From positions 13,107,641 through 13,171,640 of the forward strand of contig NC_058513.1 in NCBI RefSeq assembly GCF_020382885.2: a stretch of DNA of 64,000 nucleotides, in the 5' to 3' direction. A program made the position numbers and the translations under genes. The notes beneath the pieces are model-generated. The model made no database searches and was not told the origin of the DNA. It worked only from the letters and a program-made list of their open reading frames with translations. Each line of letters starts with the position of its first letter. Positions within the stretch are counted from its first letter, which is position 1. Shown piece after piece: positions 13,601 through 28,500 of the stretch. The stretch comes from Scatophagus argus (Eukaryota > Chordata > Actinopteri > Scatophagidae).

Positions 13601-16600
13601 TAAGTTGAATGGACTTCAGTGCAGACAGAGATGTGAAAAGGGCAACAACTCCTCACACCACTCCAGCAACAAAATCCTTAATTAAGCTATATTTTTTAGT
13701 ATATTCCAAAAGCATCACTCCTATGACATACTATTGCCACCCTGTAGCTCAGGAACTCTGCCAAAAGTAGTCTATTCAGTGATTTCCTAGTAAAACGATG
13801 AGTCTTTGAAACGTACCAACCATCTGTGGTCAAGTGCTGATGTTAACCAAGTATAATGTTTACTAGTAGGCTCACCAGTTTAGTTTAGCATGCTAACATT
13901 TGCTATTTAACACCAATTACAGCTTGAGGGAATGTCATTATTTTTGCAGGTATTTCATCATAACCTAAAATGGACAAATCAAGATAGTTTTAAGTGAAAA
14001 CTCATAGATCAACAAAGTTAGTACAATTGATCCTGAGGGAAACATGTAGGTCTGCACCAAATTTCATAGCAATCCATCGAATAGTTCATATATTTCATTC
14101 TGGACCAAAATAGTGGACTGAGCAATGCCTTCCATTCCTAGAGCAATGCTGCCTGTGTGACTGTCATTTTCAGTTTATTTGGTTTAGTCTCAGACTGCAC
14201 TGAAAGCCGCCAACAATCTTTTGAAGTCGGTTTACTGTGAAGCATTTTTTTTTTCAGCTTTTGCTCTGATCTGGACACTAACAAGCCTGGAAACATGTAG
14301 AGTTGCCCTGACAACCAGTTAATTTCACCATTATGTTGGCAATGTCATTTTTATCGCTCATTTCTTTTATTTTGACCTGTTTGAAAATGTAAACATAATT
14401 TAAATTCAGCTTTAACTTTATGCATAATATAACACGGATGAATAAAATGATGCTGCTGTGATGGAAATAAAAGCTAAACATGTGATGATGTGGACACTAT
14501 TATATCTGTACACTGTAGCAGAATGTGAAATACAAAACAAAACAGATCTGGACTTTGGGGTAAATTACTGCATCTTTGCTGCACTGTTTGTAAAAACGGC
14601 CTTGAAGTTGCTGGTCTGTGGTGACAAGCTTTCTGGGTGACAGTAAGCAGAGCTGTCAGAGACAGGTCTTTCATGCTGCACTGAAGAGATCACAAACGCC
14701 AATACTCATTAGGCGGCTGGAACGACTGGGGAGGAGCAAGGTAGAGAGGAGGCACTGGTCTTTCCCACAATCCGCTATCTCAAAGGCTGCACATACCGGG
14801 CCTGTGAGGGGACAGGGAGGCCTCTGTGCCACACATCAAAACAGCTGGAGTGACTGATAGGGTACCTCTCATGCAGGCATCCATGGTATGCACTATACAC
14901 AAGTCCTGCCATTGTGTACAGGGCCATGTTTTGGATTAGCAAACATGGATTTCAATTCCAATAACTCCTCTGATGTTTCTGCTCTGATCTCACTACATGG
15001 CCACGAGGCAACATGGGCTAATGACGCTAGGGACAATATTTGTCCAATGTGCACACAGCGTGGCAGTAATGTGGCAGTTGATTCCAACACGTTATGTCGC
15101 AATCAGCATCTTTGATCCTGTGGTGAGACAGCACAAAACAGAACACATACTTCTGTGTTCCAACAATCTGACAGAACAGAAGCATCAACACCAAATGGGT
15201 CACAGGCTATGTATCAGCTGGCAAAGGCTGCTGCCCTGCACGACTGGGAACACTGTGCTCCTGTTTAAAGCTGTTGTAGAGATCAAATTGGTGCATGCAC
15301 ACACAGATGCATACACACAGTGCAGGATGCAGGACAGACTGTACCACTCAGATCTGGTAGGTTGCGTAACTGTCGCTTCAAATGCATGAGATAGTGACAA
15401 CCTCTGACTTCCGCCTTTGGCGTCGCATTTTTATATTAATGATCCTTCCACGGTCACTGGTGATCGGCTAATGATTGTGCCTCTGGGTTGTTTGGGTCAG
15501 ATTGGCTGGGCTGCTGCCAGATTCTACTGCATGTGGGCCAGTAAACACATCACAATACTGACAGGTGGTGGGGGGTAAAATGTATCACATATGCTTCAAC
15601 TTCATGCTTTTCTCTTAAATGTCCTTTTAGAAAGTTTTACCTTGAAGAGGCATTTAAAAGATTGAATGGCTGTCATTTTTATTTAGCCATCTTGCATGCT
15701 TTGCTTTGGAGAATCACAATTTTTTTTTTTTATTTTGTAAACCAATTTTCTTGTCAAACTGTTGGTGGTGAACATGGAAATGATTTGCATGAGATTTACC
15801 TCAACATTATCCACTGAAGGCAAATGATGTGAAGAAATACAATGGAGACAACACACCGCATAACCCATGAGGACAGCAAAATGTGCATCAACGACCAGAA
15901 CAACAAAAAAAGATATTTGGATGTTCAGATGTTCAGTCTTCGTGCCCTCAGTCATAGCTGTGGCTGACATCTTTGTTGTCCTTTCTGTAAGTCCCTCGGG
16001 CTCAAAAATCAATCATATAAAAGTTTCTTTAGGATGAAACCTAATCCAAACCCTAATGCCAAGAAAATGGTTGCCACAGTAACCATCTTTCATCTCACTG
16101 GTTCAGTCTGACTGGTTCAAATCAATTCTATCAAAGGTACAGTGTAACTGAGGCACATTATGCCACCAAATAAATTATTTATTGATTGATTTCTGTGCTG
16201 TGTTTGGGCATTGCACTCCACAGAGATCTTGTGTCACTCAGTGTCTCTTGCTGTGACAGTTTGGTGTTTTCACCAATTCAAGTCAAATAAACTACTGCTG
16301 TTGCTGTTGCAAAAGCATATACAGTAAATCTAAAGAGCACAACGGAAAAAACACAGGAGAAAAGGCATTACTGGAAAACTTTCTCTGCATGTGATTGAAG
16401 ATTTAACAGCAGGAACTTCATTTCTGTTCATCCTGCCAGCAGAGAGAAAAGGACCAAGAAAGGATCTACTGTAAGAAATTACTGATGAAGTCCGTGCTGC
16501 AGCTTAAGACGTCTCCCGACTTTCAATGACATTCAGAATATAAAAAGCCTCTAATTTGTTTCGTAGCTACAGGTGGTGTTCACTCATGAGGCAATTCAGT

Positions 16601-19546
16601 TCATCTAAACTGAGGGCTGACCTGAAGCGGGATAGCAATGTAACCGGGGTTTCAGACCTCGCAGCCCTAGACAGATTTCCGGCACATCATTACTGCACTC
16701 TGTGGCTGATGACAGAAATCGTCTGAGATGTCATCAGCTTTATATGTGGCTGGGGTGTGCAGGGCTTTGTCAGCACACTTGTAACCTGTCAATTAAACTT
16801 CCATTCAGTCAGCGGAGAAAGTGACCTAATAAGGTGCACCAAACCTCCAGCATCACACTCAAAAAGTCCAACCAAACTCTGAGCTGCGGTTCACTTCTGG
16901 CCATGGAAAACCATAAAGGCGGGGCCTTTTATTTCAGTGGCAGAGAATCAGGGCCAGATAATGCAAACTCTAAATGTCCTCGGTGTTAAACTGTTGTCTT
17001 GATAAATTCAGTATAATCTTTTTTCAGAGCTCTTTTTCCACGAGTACAAGTCATGTCAGGTGTTCCACTTTGTGTTTTTCCTCTGAAAGACCATAAGCCA
17101 CCACAAGTGAAACTCAAAATCTCCTTCAGCATTTTCACATTAATTGTCTTGTGACCTTTTACAAGCAAAAGTTCTGTTAACCTTTTTTGTGTTGTTATTG
17201 TGTGAATACCAGCTCTCATATGAGAATTTACTGAGGATGAATATTGTTGTGCAATTTTCTTTGCCATTTCAGAAATCAGACACAGTGCATTAATGCAGGT
17301 GCAGTCTGCTCAAGGGAAGGCTATCAGTCCTTAAGTAGCAAGAATATCTCTTCTTGATTTCTTCTTACAGAAAATGGCTGAGTTGATATATTGTGGTGCC
17401 ATCTGTTTCATGCTATCTGTCCAGTTGATGGATGGCTGTGATTTCCATTCCGAGTAGCCCGTTTCCCTCCAGAGCTTGCCAGTGGCCACAGAGGTAAGAA
17501 CAGGCTGCACAGGGACTTAGAAAGTTCAGGGTGGGTCATTTTGTTCAGACATATTCCCCAGGTGTTCCAGGAGACAGAAGAGAATTGCAGACACTTGGGA
17601 TTCGATTCACCACTGAATTTTGGAAATACAGCTTGATAATTATGATTATCATTCATACTGAGCAGCAAACACAGCCGTAAACACATAATTATATATTTGC
17701 TTTTATGAAAACAGGCTATTATGGTTATTTAGGCATAGAAATGATTGCATATTTAGCTATTAAAATGAGGTCTTCACCTAAAGAACCTTAAAAAACTGCA
17801 TAAAGTATAAAACAAATGAAAATGACCACTTTCACTCGTGCTAGAAACAGATTCAGATACTAGAAACAGATTCAGATTAAAAAGGACAGGATGAACACTG
17901 AAATAGCAGCAGTAGGAGTTGTAAGGATGCAATTTTGCGATGCAACTGCACAATCAATCAAAAGAGGAACTTTGCGTTTATCAAAAAAGAAACTCAGAGG
18001 TGAGGGGTTAAGCTTTTCAGCAGTAATGGCTACAAACCAATACATGCTGGAAATTGTTTGACTCACGGTCTAAAAGGCAGAACAGGCACGAAAAGCACAA
18101 TTTGGCAACTGATACACTTTCAGTGTGTCTCAGAAACGATTCCCACCAAGTAATTGACTTTTTCGGATGTCTTATGGCCTGGACTTTTCCCCTTCTGCCA
18201 TAGTGTTTTCATCCCTCATTAAAATTTTGTGAAGACAGTCAAGTGTGCATTCACACTAGAGACTGTAAATACTGTTTCAGCTTATTGTCTAGATGTTCAG
18301 CTGCAAATTTACTGTTTTGGTTCACTGCCAACACTCTTACATCATCGTTTTCAGCCATAGCAGGCAGCTGCTTCAAGCAAAAATGTCTAAAAATCGGGTG
18401 TACACCACCTGTTCAGCGCCGAATGCAGACAGACACAGTTAGGGACTGGCTGGTGAACGCATCGGAGCATGTAGATGCTAAAGAAACTGATATTTCCCTC
18501 ATGAGCTGCTAGAGACCAAGCTCACTGTTCACTATCAACTTAAAATGATGTTATGTCAAGTGTTGTGTTTACAACTTGCTTCCGCAGCTCCCGAGTGATT
18601 AAAAAAAAAAATGCAGTAACTGCGATCTGAAACAAATGAGAAAAGAAGGTGAAGGTTTTTAAATTTTTCATAGTTATTTATCTGTGTGATAGGCTTCATG
18701 GTTTTGCACTACATTACAAGCTATTTAAAATTTAGTCTAGACCAGATTGCTGTTCAAAACTACCACAGTTTTTCCTCACAAGAAAGTAAAATAAATGGTA
18801 CCTAGATGATGGAATACAGAAATATCCATTAATGTCAAAGTATCTTCTGCTGCCTGTTTTACAGCCGAGCGTTCCTGTTCCCTGTTTGCATGCCTCTATT
18901 ATCTCAGGGCATAACTGGGCCATTAGAGTCACTCTGATGCACCACATATATTTGCTATTCATAACAGGAAGAATATGCCCCGTTTGACCGCATATATTTC
19001 TTTGACAATTGTTTTCACAGCTATTGTTCCAGTCTATTTTGAAATTCCATGTTTTATCTTTGAGTTTATTCCACCTCAATAAGGACAAAGAAGGAAGAGA
19101 TTTTCATTCAGCAATTTTCAAACATTCCAGCGTCTTGACCGTGTATCTCTGGGACATCAGCTCTCAATCGAAAATAGAAAATGGTAGTGAATTTGCAGGC
19201 TGAAGTTCTAGAAACTGACAATTTGAGACAACAAACATAAAAAAAATAATAATCTATCAGCCTGAAGAAAGAAAACATCTTAAGTTTCTGCTGGTGTTTG
19301 CTCTGTGGTGGAAATATGCCACTTCTTTAAAAAACAGAAAATTGCTGAACCTCAGTACTAAAGCTGGGATAGTAATATAAATGAACTATATAATGTAGAC
19401 TTATCATTTGTTGACATTTGAAATTCACTCTGTGCTCTGTGGCTTTAAGTGATCGCACTGAATGTGTTTTGTCAACCTGCCAAACTGCTTTTTTTTTTTT
19501 TAACCACCATGTGAGTTTGACATATTGCAACATACATCTAATTGCA

Positions 19547-19587
<41 letters not shown>

Positions 19588-22500
19588 CTGGGTACCCTTA
19601 CAGACTACTCATTTGCTTGGAATGCACATAAATTCTCAACTTTACTGTAGGGGCACAGCTGGCCAAACGATTAATGTACCAACAAAAACACAGAGCCGAG
19701 ACATTATGAAGTTCAGTGTGTGAAGAACCAGACCACAATAGAACCAGTACCAGCTTGTAAATTCTTGGAGGAAAATCCAAATGAAACTCAGGTAACCGGT
19801 TCACAATATGCACAAACTGAATGTTAAAAAAAAGAAGAAGAAGAAAGAACCGTAACTCAACCATTTTCTTCCATCGACGGCACATGTCACTGTGGGTAAT
19901 TAAAGATTTGTTCCCCTTGTTACAATTTTAATAACACATATAGAGCAGCAAATGACAAGGTGCAAACTGGTCTCAGAGGCCACCGGAGTCTTGTGCACTA
20001 AACATGTACTAGTTCAGTTCTCGCAGCACATGAACTTGTCTGACTGGTTGAGCTACTTGCAGCCACCATTTTCACAGATTGTTTTTTGTTTATTGTGCTT
20101 CACGCTTCAACAGAAGAAAGCTCAGAGTGACACTCTCATGTTTTCATATGTCTTCACGGGTGGAAACACAGACAACTATGGGCTGAAGCCACCTTTCGCT
20201 TCCTTGAAATGAAATCAAGGCTTAAGTACTTTGGATGGAAATGTGGCTATAGCACAACACAGATCCAATGTTCAGACTGCACTTTGCAAAGTGTTTCTCA
20301 TATTTTTCCAAGAGCAATTCAAGACAAACCTCATAACCAGCAGGAGTAACTTGAAAAGTCCATCTCATGGAGTAGTAACTGTGATGCAAGTCAATCAAAT
20401 TAGTGGTTTAGAGGAATTTTTCTTTCTTGTGATTGCTGTTCAATTATCCAAATGCATATAAATATATGGTACCTGTTCCATCCAGAGGGTGAAGGAGCGC
20501 TGCCAGGAGTTCTTCTTCTCTAGGTGCAGGTATGTGTTGAAAAGGATGAGGTAAATGTAGCGCTCCAGGTACTGCAGGCTCTTCAGCAGCAGCTGCTGAC
20601 ACTCCTTGTCAGTCTTACCACCTTTGATCTAAGAAAAGAGGTTTTAAAAAAAAAGCTTTATTGGTATTTCAGTCTTTGTTATTGTTGTTATGTTTGCTAT
20701 ATTCATCTGTGCTAAATATCAAAACCTAGACAGGTTGTCTGCCTTGTGTTGTGGGTAATTTAATGCCTCTAATCGTCTCCTGTCTGTAGAATATGTTTAC
20801 ATAATGTTAGTCTTTGATATTCAGCCTGCCTTAATAGAGGCACTGACAAGTTGCTGATAGCACAGAGAGAACACGAAGGCTACGTAAACATCACAAAACA
20901 TCTGTTTGTGCTGACATCCATCATGGACAACACACTTTCTTCATTCCCACTGCTGTTAGACTGTACAAGTCAACAGTCTAGTCCTCATTTCCTCCCTCTC
21001 CTTATAGATATTTGCAACACTGACCCATGATCATCACCTCCTACCACTACGCTAACCTGTATAGCGGTTTATTGTTTGTTTTAAAACTGTTAATTTATAA
21101 ACTCTTTATATTTTTGAAACTGTTTTGCACACTTTTTGCACTCTACACTGTTCTTGTGAGCTGCTATTACAAGTGAATTTCCCCGCTGTGTTCCATTCAC
21201 CATAACTCAAAAATAAGGAAAAACAAACAAACAAAAAAAAAAAAGGCAAATCCTGGATGTAAACCAAACACGAATGTCTTGTTCATTGGCGCATGGTTTA
21301 ACCCCTCTCCAAATGTCAGTGATATTTGTTGATCCTGCTAATGAAAACAGCACCGGTCCACACATCAACACACCAGAGGCAGTGATGGTTAAAATTTGCT
21401 TATAAGCAAATTCTCCCATAAGTAAATAAAAAGCACCCACAAAATAAGTCATTCCAGTTTTCTCTCATTTTGATATGACAGTCAGTGAGATCAGATGTGT
21501 TTTCAGCTTATGTAACATCCTCAGTCCTGCTCCGTGTTTCTCCTATATTACCTCAAACTCCCCAGTCATGCCTGCATGGACATTATTTCTGCTTAGTGCC
21601 AACATATTATTTTTTATCGCAGTTTCCCTCAGGCCACCAGTGCAGGCACAAACACATAGTGAGTCATGCATCAACAGCTTTGACTAATCTAACAATGCAC
21701 ACAATTAACGCCAATACTGACAAAGAGAAAACTCTTAGCAACTAATTAATAATGTCTCTTTCCTCCAGTCATAGAAATTGAAAATAAATAAATAAATAAA
21801 AAACAGCAACCACTGTAATTAGTAGATGAAAACTTAGTAGCTATACAATGTACAGTAAAATGGGTTTCCATTGTTCTCACGGATGCATTAGTAAAGATGT
21901 GGGACTGCAGGCATAGAAAAGTGCCAGAGGCCAAATATTTTATTCTAATTTACACAGCAAGCTGTCATTTCTTGATGCTCAACACACAATTTATTTTGAA
22001 AGTGGAATCAAAGTTCACGTTTCAGCTTGAAAAAATCTATTCATACGAGACAAGTCAAATGCAATGCAAATCGGTTTCCAATTCTTGCTGGGCATGTAGG
22101 ATACACTGTCCTTAAAATTATTTTTGCCAGTAATTGCAGTACACACTGTAATATCTAGGTTCAGGGGAATCAGATGCAACAACCAAAATGATTATTTGAA
22201 AGAGGTTTTACATAAAAAGCTACATAAAAATGAAAAGATGGGTCACAGTGAGTCATCTGATTCAGTTTTAACATAAAAAGCCGCTAAAGGCAGGTTTAAC
22301 CCTCTGAAGTCATGTATAATTGTCAGTTGTTGACTATTTTTGATTCTAATTTTATATTTCAACTTAGAATTTTTTTTATCTTGCCATTTTGGAATCATTT
22401 TTCATCAGCACAACCTCACAAGTGTGATTTACTGTTGTTTTTTTCATTTTGACATACTGTATTGACACACTGGACCTAAAATCACACAAAACTCTAAAAT

Positions 22501-25500
22501 CCGACTGGGGAAAATGCGCTGAAATGCGCTGAATGAAGTGCGCTCAATGCGCTGGTGTTTATTGCGTCTTCTTGCATAAAACGCGCGCCCCAAACGCGCA
22601 CCAAACGCGCACCCACCGTGATGGCAATTGTCATGAAAAAAACAGTGCGTATATTTTTTATCATAACTTGGGTTTTACTTGACATATTAACAAAATTTAA
22701 AAACTGGTATATAGTTTGAAGTGCCCACTTTCGACACAAAAAATCAGCGAGGCTGCGTCTTGCAGCTACATCGTCTTAAAGTGGTCTTGTGATAAGGACG
22801 CGCCGGCGCGTCTGTCGACTCCTGAGGGTTAAATGTGGTCACATACTGTACCTTGTATGAACCCAGCTAAGTGTAGGAAAATACAAACTTCAACAACAAA
22901 TCACATGCTATAATGAATTACTTCCATACTACTCACTCACGCCTGTACTTATCTTGTAGCAGATAACAAAGCCGCCGACAAGCTCAGCCTCGAAAGACCT
23001 TCCAATACCTTGTGATTTAAACAATGTGGGTGATCACACTTATCTGACCAACAAGGCAAATTAAGCACTTGTGTCTAGACAACTTCAAGATGTGAATGAT
23101 ATGGCTAATATAATGAGATAAAAAAATAAAAATACGAAAGTTGCTTCATCGGTAGACCTTCATCTCCTACAATGTTCTAAAAGGGGAAGCCACCTTTTAT
23201 CTTTAAAGAAACCCACTGGCAGATAGCAGTCTTGACATTTAGAAGGAGCTCAGCTGATAAGCCAACTACCAGAACTGTTACCCAATGTACAATGTCAACC
23301 ATGGTACACCCTAGTACTCACAACACATGTTTACTCCCTGTGCTTCCAAATACCCTTTAACTCCCCAGTTTTACCCATAAACACTATACTGTAGTTATAC
23401 GGCTATTCTCATCATAATTACTAAATGATTTGAGTTGTTATGGCGAAACCCTATGGTCAGAGACACCAGCACAATGCAATTATCCAGAGTATGAGATGCT
23501 GCTATAATTCCCTTGATTGTTAGTTAAGAGTCAAGATAACAATACTCTCACCGGACTAATGTCTCTGTCCACAGAAGGTAGAGAAGAAAAACATAAAACT
23601 GTATAAATTAGAGTTTTGGTTATGTAACCCAGCAAAGGAGAACTTACCCACAAAGCAGTTCTCTTACAGAGCTATTACCTGCCACAAAGTAAGGTTGGCA
23701 GTTGGGTTGCACTTCAATTATATGCTGTGTGTGCACTAAGGCAGACTAAGGCACATGCAGACAGGCTTTCATCAGTGTGGCGAGTCAGTGTCAAGATGTT
23801 TTCCCTTTTTCCTCCCCTCAGAGCCTTGAGCATTTCCAGGCGTCAAGTGAAAAGGTCTGCCATCCAGCTGTGGTTCTGGCTGAGTGTGAGATGTGTGCTG
23901 GACTGGATAATGTGTCAATGCAGGGGGAGTGACAAGGGACAAGGTGTAGCATAGCTTGATGAACTGTCTGCAGTTCTTCAGACACTTGACACTAATGAGT
24001 ATTTGACTGTACGTGTGCTCACACAATCTGACAGGAGTCACAGTTAGTGAGTTTATCTATTGTAGGTACAGCCTCAAACACACTAAAATCAGGGCAGTCA
24101 AAGTGGGGCTAAAACAGAGTTAAATTACCTTCTCACAAACAGCAGCATGTGAGGGAAGTATTTTACAGATATGGTGGATGTTTTGCAGGCAGTAATGAAA
24201 ATTTGAAAGCTATGTGGGCTAGCACTCATGGTAATTTGAAATGTGTACAGTTAACCATAATACAATCATTCCTGAGCTGAATGACGCAACAAAGAGCGAG
24301 ACTGTGAGGGTAAGGGGGAAAGAGTGGGGTTTCCTGTCCATTCCCAAACAGCCGTGGTTGAATCCCAGTTTTCCAAGCATCTGCTGCAGAGCAGGAGAGA
24401 ACGTAGGCAAACAATGGATGTGCTGTCTGTTGTCTATCAAATCTCCCAGAACACAGAGGAAGAAAGAAAGCACACAGACATGTCACTTTTTCTAACCTTT
24501 CTCAGCTAACATTGGCCACAGTGGCAGTGGCAGGTGAACCCGATCACCCTGTGTGCCCTGCTACCCCAGGGTGCTTTCAGCATTTCATAGCCTGGCAGCT
24601 ATCTGTGTACCAGTCACGGCCAAATACCGACTTCACAGCATGCATGCACACGCGCGCGTGTGCACACACACACACACACACACGGTCAGATCAGTTTGCA
24701 AAGATTACATAATTCACACCTCTGCAATCTGCAGAACTCTAATTTTGTGGCTGCCATCAGTCTGCCTACATCGACGGAGCCATATGTGTGGCTGAGGAGC
24801 CTCTTGTGCACTGCAGAAATTCCTTCAGAAAACAATGTTGGGGAACATGTGGTGAAGAAACAAAGTAAATTTCTTCCATTCCATGTAGAACAGATTTGAA
24901 AACTGTAAGTGGATTACATTTTTCAACTTCTGGGACAATTCCTGTAAGGTACTGATCATCATATGCAAAAGTGTAGAAAACAATTTAATACTTGCTATAT
25001 TGAGATCAAAATAAAAAATTCCTCTAATTTTAAGGGTGGAACAATCTCATAATCTTTTAAAGAGAAAGAAGAAAATGCTTTTCTGAGTTGGCAAGGAAAA
25101 GGAGAGGAAAAAAAGACGAAGAAACCACACGATCACCTCATCTCACTTGACCTTTCAGAACAAAAGGATCTGACTGGTCAGTCCTCATTCACTATAAAAA
25201 GGTGGAAGCCATAATTCAGGCAGCTGCTGAGGTGTGATGATGATGAACATCTTCAGCTTTGCTCGATCCTGAGTGGGATGAGAGGCTGGCCAAACACAGA
25301 CCGCATACCATTGTCGAGAGAGTCCAGGAATGCTGATCCGCTGAGCAGAGCTCTTAGCAAGGACAACGTCAAAGTGAGTGGTTAAGAGAACATGGAAACC
25401 ACTAATGAAAGCAGTGACAGCTTTCTGTTTAATTGACTGGAAAAATTTCATCTACTCCTCCTCAATACAAGTACTAGACATTAGAACCGTTTTATCAGTT

Positions 25501-28500
25501 TATATAGAGGGTTTTCTTTTTGCTTTTATCATGGACTTACAACATGAGATTCTTTTGATTCTTCCATGAAACATTTATGAAAATACAGTGATTAAGATTC
25601 TTACAGTTAGGTGAGAAGACTGATACCTAGTATACAAAGCTGCAGCCAAATTGGAGGCCATTAGTATAGCTTGTAGGGGAAACAGCTAGCCTGGATTTGT
25701 CTAAACAAAACAAAAACCCTACCAACACCTCCAAAGGTCAGTAGTTGCATTTTGTATGAATAAATAAATGAGGTTCAAATTTATTCATACAAAACAACAA
25801 AAGTGTAAAAAGAACAGGTTTGGATTTGATAGCTTGCAGTCTTCACTGGTTTTTTGCATAAATTACATAAATGAGATATGCCATTTTAATAAGTGATCTT
25901 TAGTGTATATCCAAAAACATCAGACTTTACTTTAAATGTCTACACTTATTGACAAGGTATTTAACACCTATGCTTTTTTTTAAATTTTATTTGTTAATGA
26001 CTTCAAATTAACATGTTCACTTCAACTAGTTTCTCTTGTTTGTTAAACGAGAAAAAGAGAGAAGACGTAAGGGAAAGAAAAACAAGGCAGGGGATAAATT
26101 GAGCAGGTTTTCCTGTTGCTAATATGCATTAGTCAGGAAATACTGGACACTGGGCAGTCAGTAAGATGAGTCAGGTCAGTCACAAAGCAACTTTTACCGC
26201 ATCTAAATGTGTGGCAAATCTGTGTTCAATATACAGTAAGACACAAAGAAATACACTGATTTTAGAGAACGAGAAATGTATTTTGCAACAACATAAACAC
26301 ACTTGATATTTGTTTTTGAGTCATTTAACATTACCTCAAGCAACTGTTTCAGTCTCCGCCTTTTAATACAAACACGTCAGACCAGGGTCAGACGAAAGTT
26401 CACAAAGTTCTGCGGATAAGCCCCACAGCCTGCAGGTGTAGGTGTATTAAAGGTAAACACCACCAGCTTATGAGACATACTGCCTGACCAGCGTCCACGT
26501 CTTATGTAAACAGGGATGCTACGCGTCATAAGGTTTAAGGGCTGCACATGCTGAGCAGTTCAGCATGTTAACCTTGACGTAAAAGAGGCTGTTGTCACGG
26601 CTGCACACACTAAGAGATCAGGCAACAATGATGAGCATTCATGATGTACAGTCCGAAGCGACAGCAATAATGTGACTGCCCACCCCTCTCCCTCTACACG
26701 TGTACTGGCAGATGTTAGTCAATCAATAGTGAGCTACTGCTATTGATTTATCACCAGAGTGTGTGATGGCCGAGCGATTTCTGTCCATCTCCGATAGTGA
26801 ATCTCTATGTGTGCGAAAAGCACTGACAACACTGGGATGTCTCCTCTCCCAATGACAAAACCATCAAAGGCTTCAAACACATTCCCCCAGTGAGGTAAGT
26901 AAGTACATGAAGATGCTAAGTGGTATGAAAACAATAAGCTCATCTTCCCCAAAAGCTGGTACTGTTTTTATTTTGACTTTTCTAAACTCTTCTCATCTGC
27001 GCTTTTTTAACAGCACAACAAGTACATACAAACTGAAATGTCAATGAAAATCATTTTGAGAGGATCTGGGTATCAGTTAAAGAGAAAACGTTGAGCCTTA
27101 AAGATTTTGCACTTTAATACAAACTTTATTTCCACAGTTTAATGCTTGAATGCCCGGCAGACGAGTGTTGACGTTTGACCTTTCTGTGGGATCATGTGAG
27201 TGAAAACTGAATTGAGAACTGCACATTATGGAAAAGTCCGTCTGCTTGACATATGGTGACAATTACCATCTGATGGGGTTGCTGAGGTAAAAAGGCCAAT
27301 CCATATTGGCCCTTCCCACCCAGGTTTGCACAAGCAGCCATTCATGAGATTCTGTAAGAACACCTCCCACGCAAATCCTAAACCAAACCCCCAACCTGTC
27401 TAGTTTGGACAGGCAGCCTACACATGGCTCCTTCACTCAATGTGCGTACAAGTCAAAGTCAAGTATATGTGCTGATTTTCAGGGGGATTCATAACAAACC
27501 AGGGCCAAATCCTTTTTGGCCTTTTTCCCCATCCGGGTTGACATTTTCTTGTCAAAGCTTAAAATGCAGTATTTGATGTTCATAACTTGAATGACACTGG
27601 GACAAATACAAGACATTCAAATCAAACAATAGTAAACAATGCGTAAAAACATAACTTTTCAACTCAGTTGATCTTTGTCTGATATGGCCAAAAAAAGAGA
27701 ATCAAAAGGAGTTAATAATCTGTACAATTTCCACTTTAGAGCGTCTGAAACTCTGCTTCATTAGTCTAGGGGTGCTTTCACAGATCACCTGTTCGGTCTG
27801 GATAAAACAAACTCAGTCCGTTTCCCTCCTTCACAAAAAATGTATACATTATTCTGCTCTCTTATGAATGTCATACATGATTGTGTTAAAATGTAGTGGC
27901 GTCAGCATAAATATGATTTTACTCCACATTATTCATCATCCCCATTATTGGTCCTTATTTGGGTTGCACTACCCAGCAATGTGCTGAAAAAACGTTTTCC
28001 TAGTGTTTGGAAGTGAAATATTCTTTTGTCATCAACATCACTGTCACAACTGAAAGCTTCAAATCTGCTTTTGTTAAAATCTGAGTGAAGCTAACTTTGA
28101 TTAGAAAAGCAAAATTTACCAGCCCACTGCCCCGGGTTTGCTGTGTGTGTGTGTGCACGTCACTTGGGTGGGTTAAATGCAGAGAACAAATTTCGTTGGA
28201 GTGAGTTTCCTCCAATGACAAAAAAAATATGTCACTTTAATACTATTAGTAGTGTTATAAATTAAAAGGTTAGGGAAGTATGCGGAGGTATTTATTATAT
28301 TCCGTGAGGTAGCATTGAACCTAACCAGCTTATGTATATTGTTTTACACACATAACTATTTTTCTAAAGACCATCCATCTATCTAGTCTGTCGCCTGCCT
28401 CTAGCAGCAGAACTGATCTTTATAGATCAAAATGGTGCCCAAAATGGCTTTTTTTTTTCTTTAGGAGCAGAGAAGCCATGTAGCAGCCTGAGAGAGGAGG

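Larger units (their letters stand above)
10695..20472 (-). other. pald1 intron 18
   Basis: 9.8 kb with no supported gene. It holds a teleost repeat tail (11224-11325), a dispersed repeat (13881-14151) and a (TG)n tract (19550-19586); the remainder is low-complexity, AT-rich sequence with short chance ORFs. Confidence 0.75.
22300..22828. mobile_element. piggyBac-type MITE (non-autonomous DNA transposon)
   Basis: 529 bp flanked on both sides by TTAA (22296-22299 and 22829-22832), the target duplication of piggyBac transposons. The ends are inverted: CCCTCTGAAGTC on the left against CCCTCAGGAGTC read inward from the right, 10 of 12 identical and starting with the CCCT expected of this superfamily. 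No transposase is encoded, so it would move only in trans. The interior is CpG-rich, with repeated TGCGCT and AAACGCGC units and a 16-bp palindrome near the right end. Confidence 0.85.

Noticed and set aside
19418..19723. ORF with repeating Cys-Val
   Set aside because: Produced by the (TG)n tract, as is the similar ORF near 54628.
22494..22739. 81-codon ORF inside the MITE
   Set aside because: No transposase-like residues, and it lies in CpG repeat units; not a gene.
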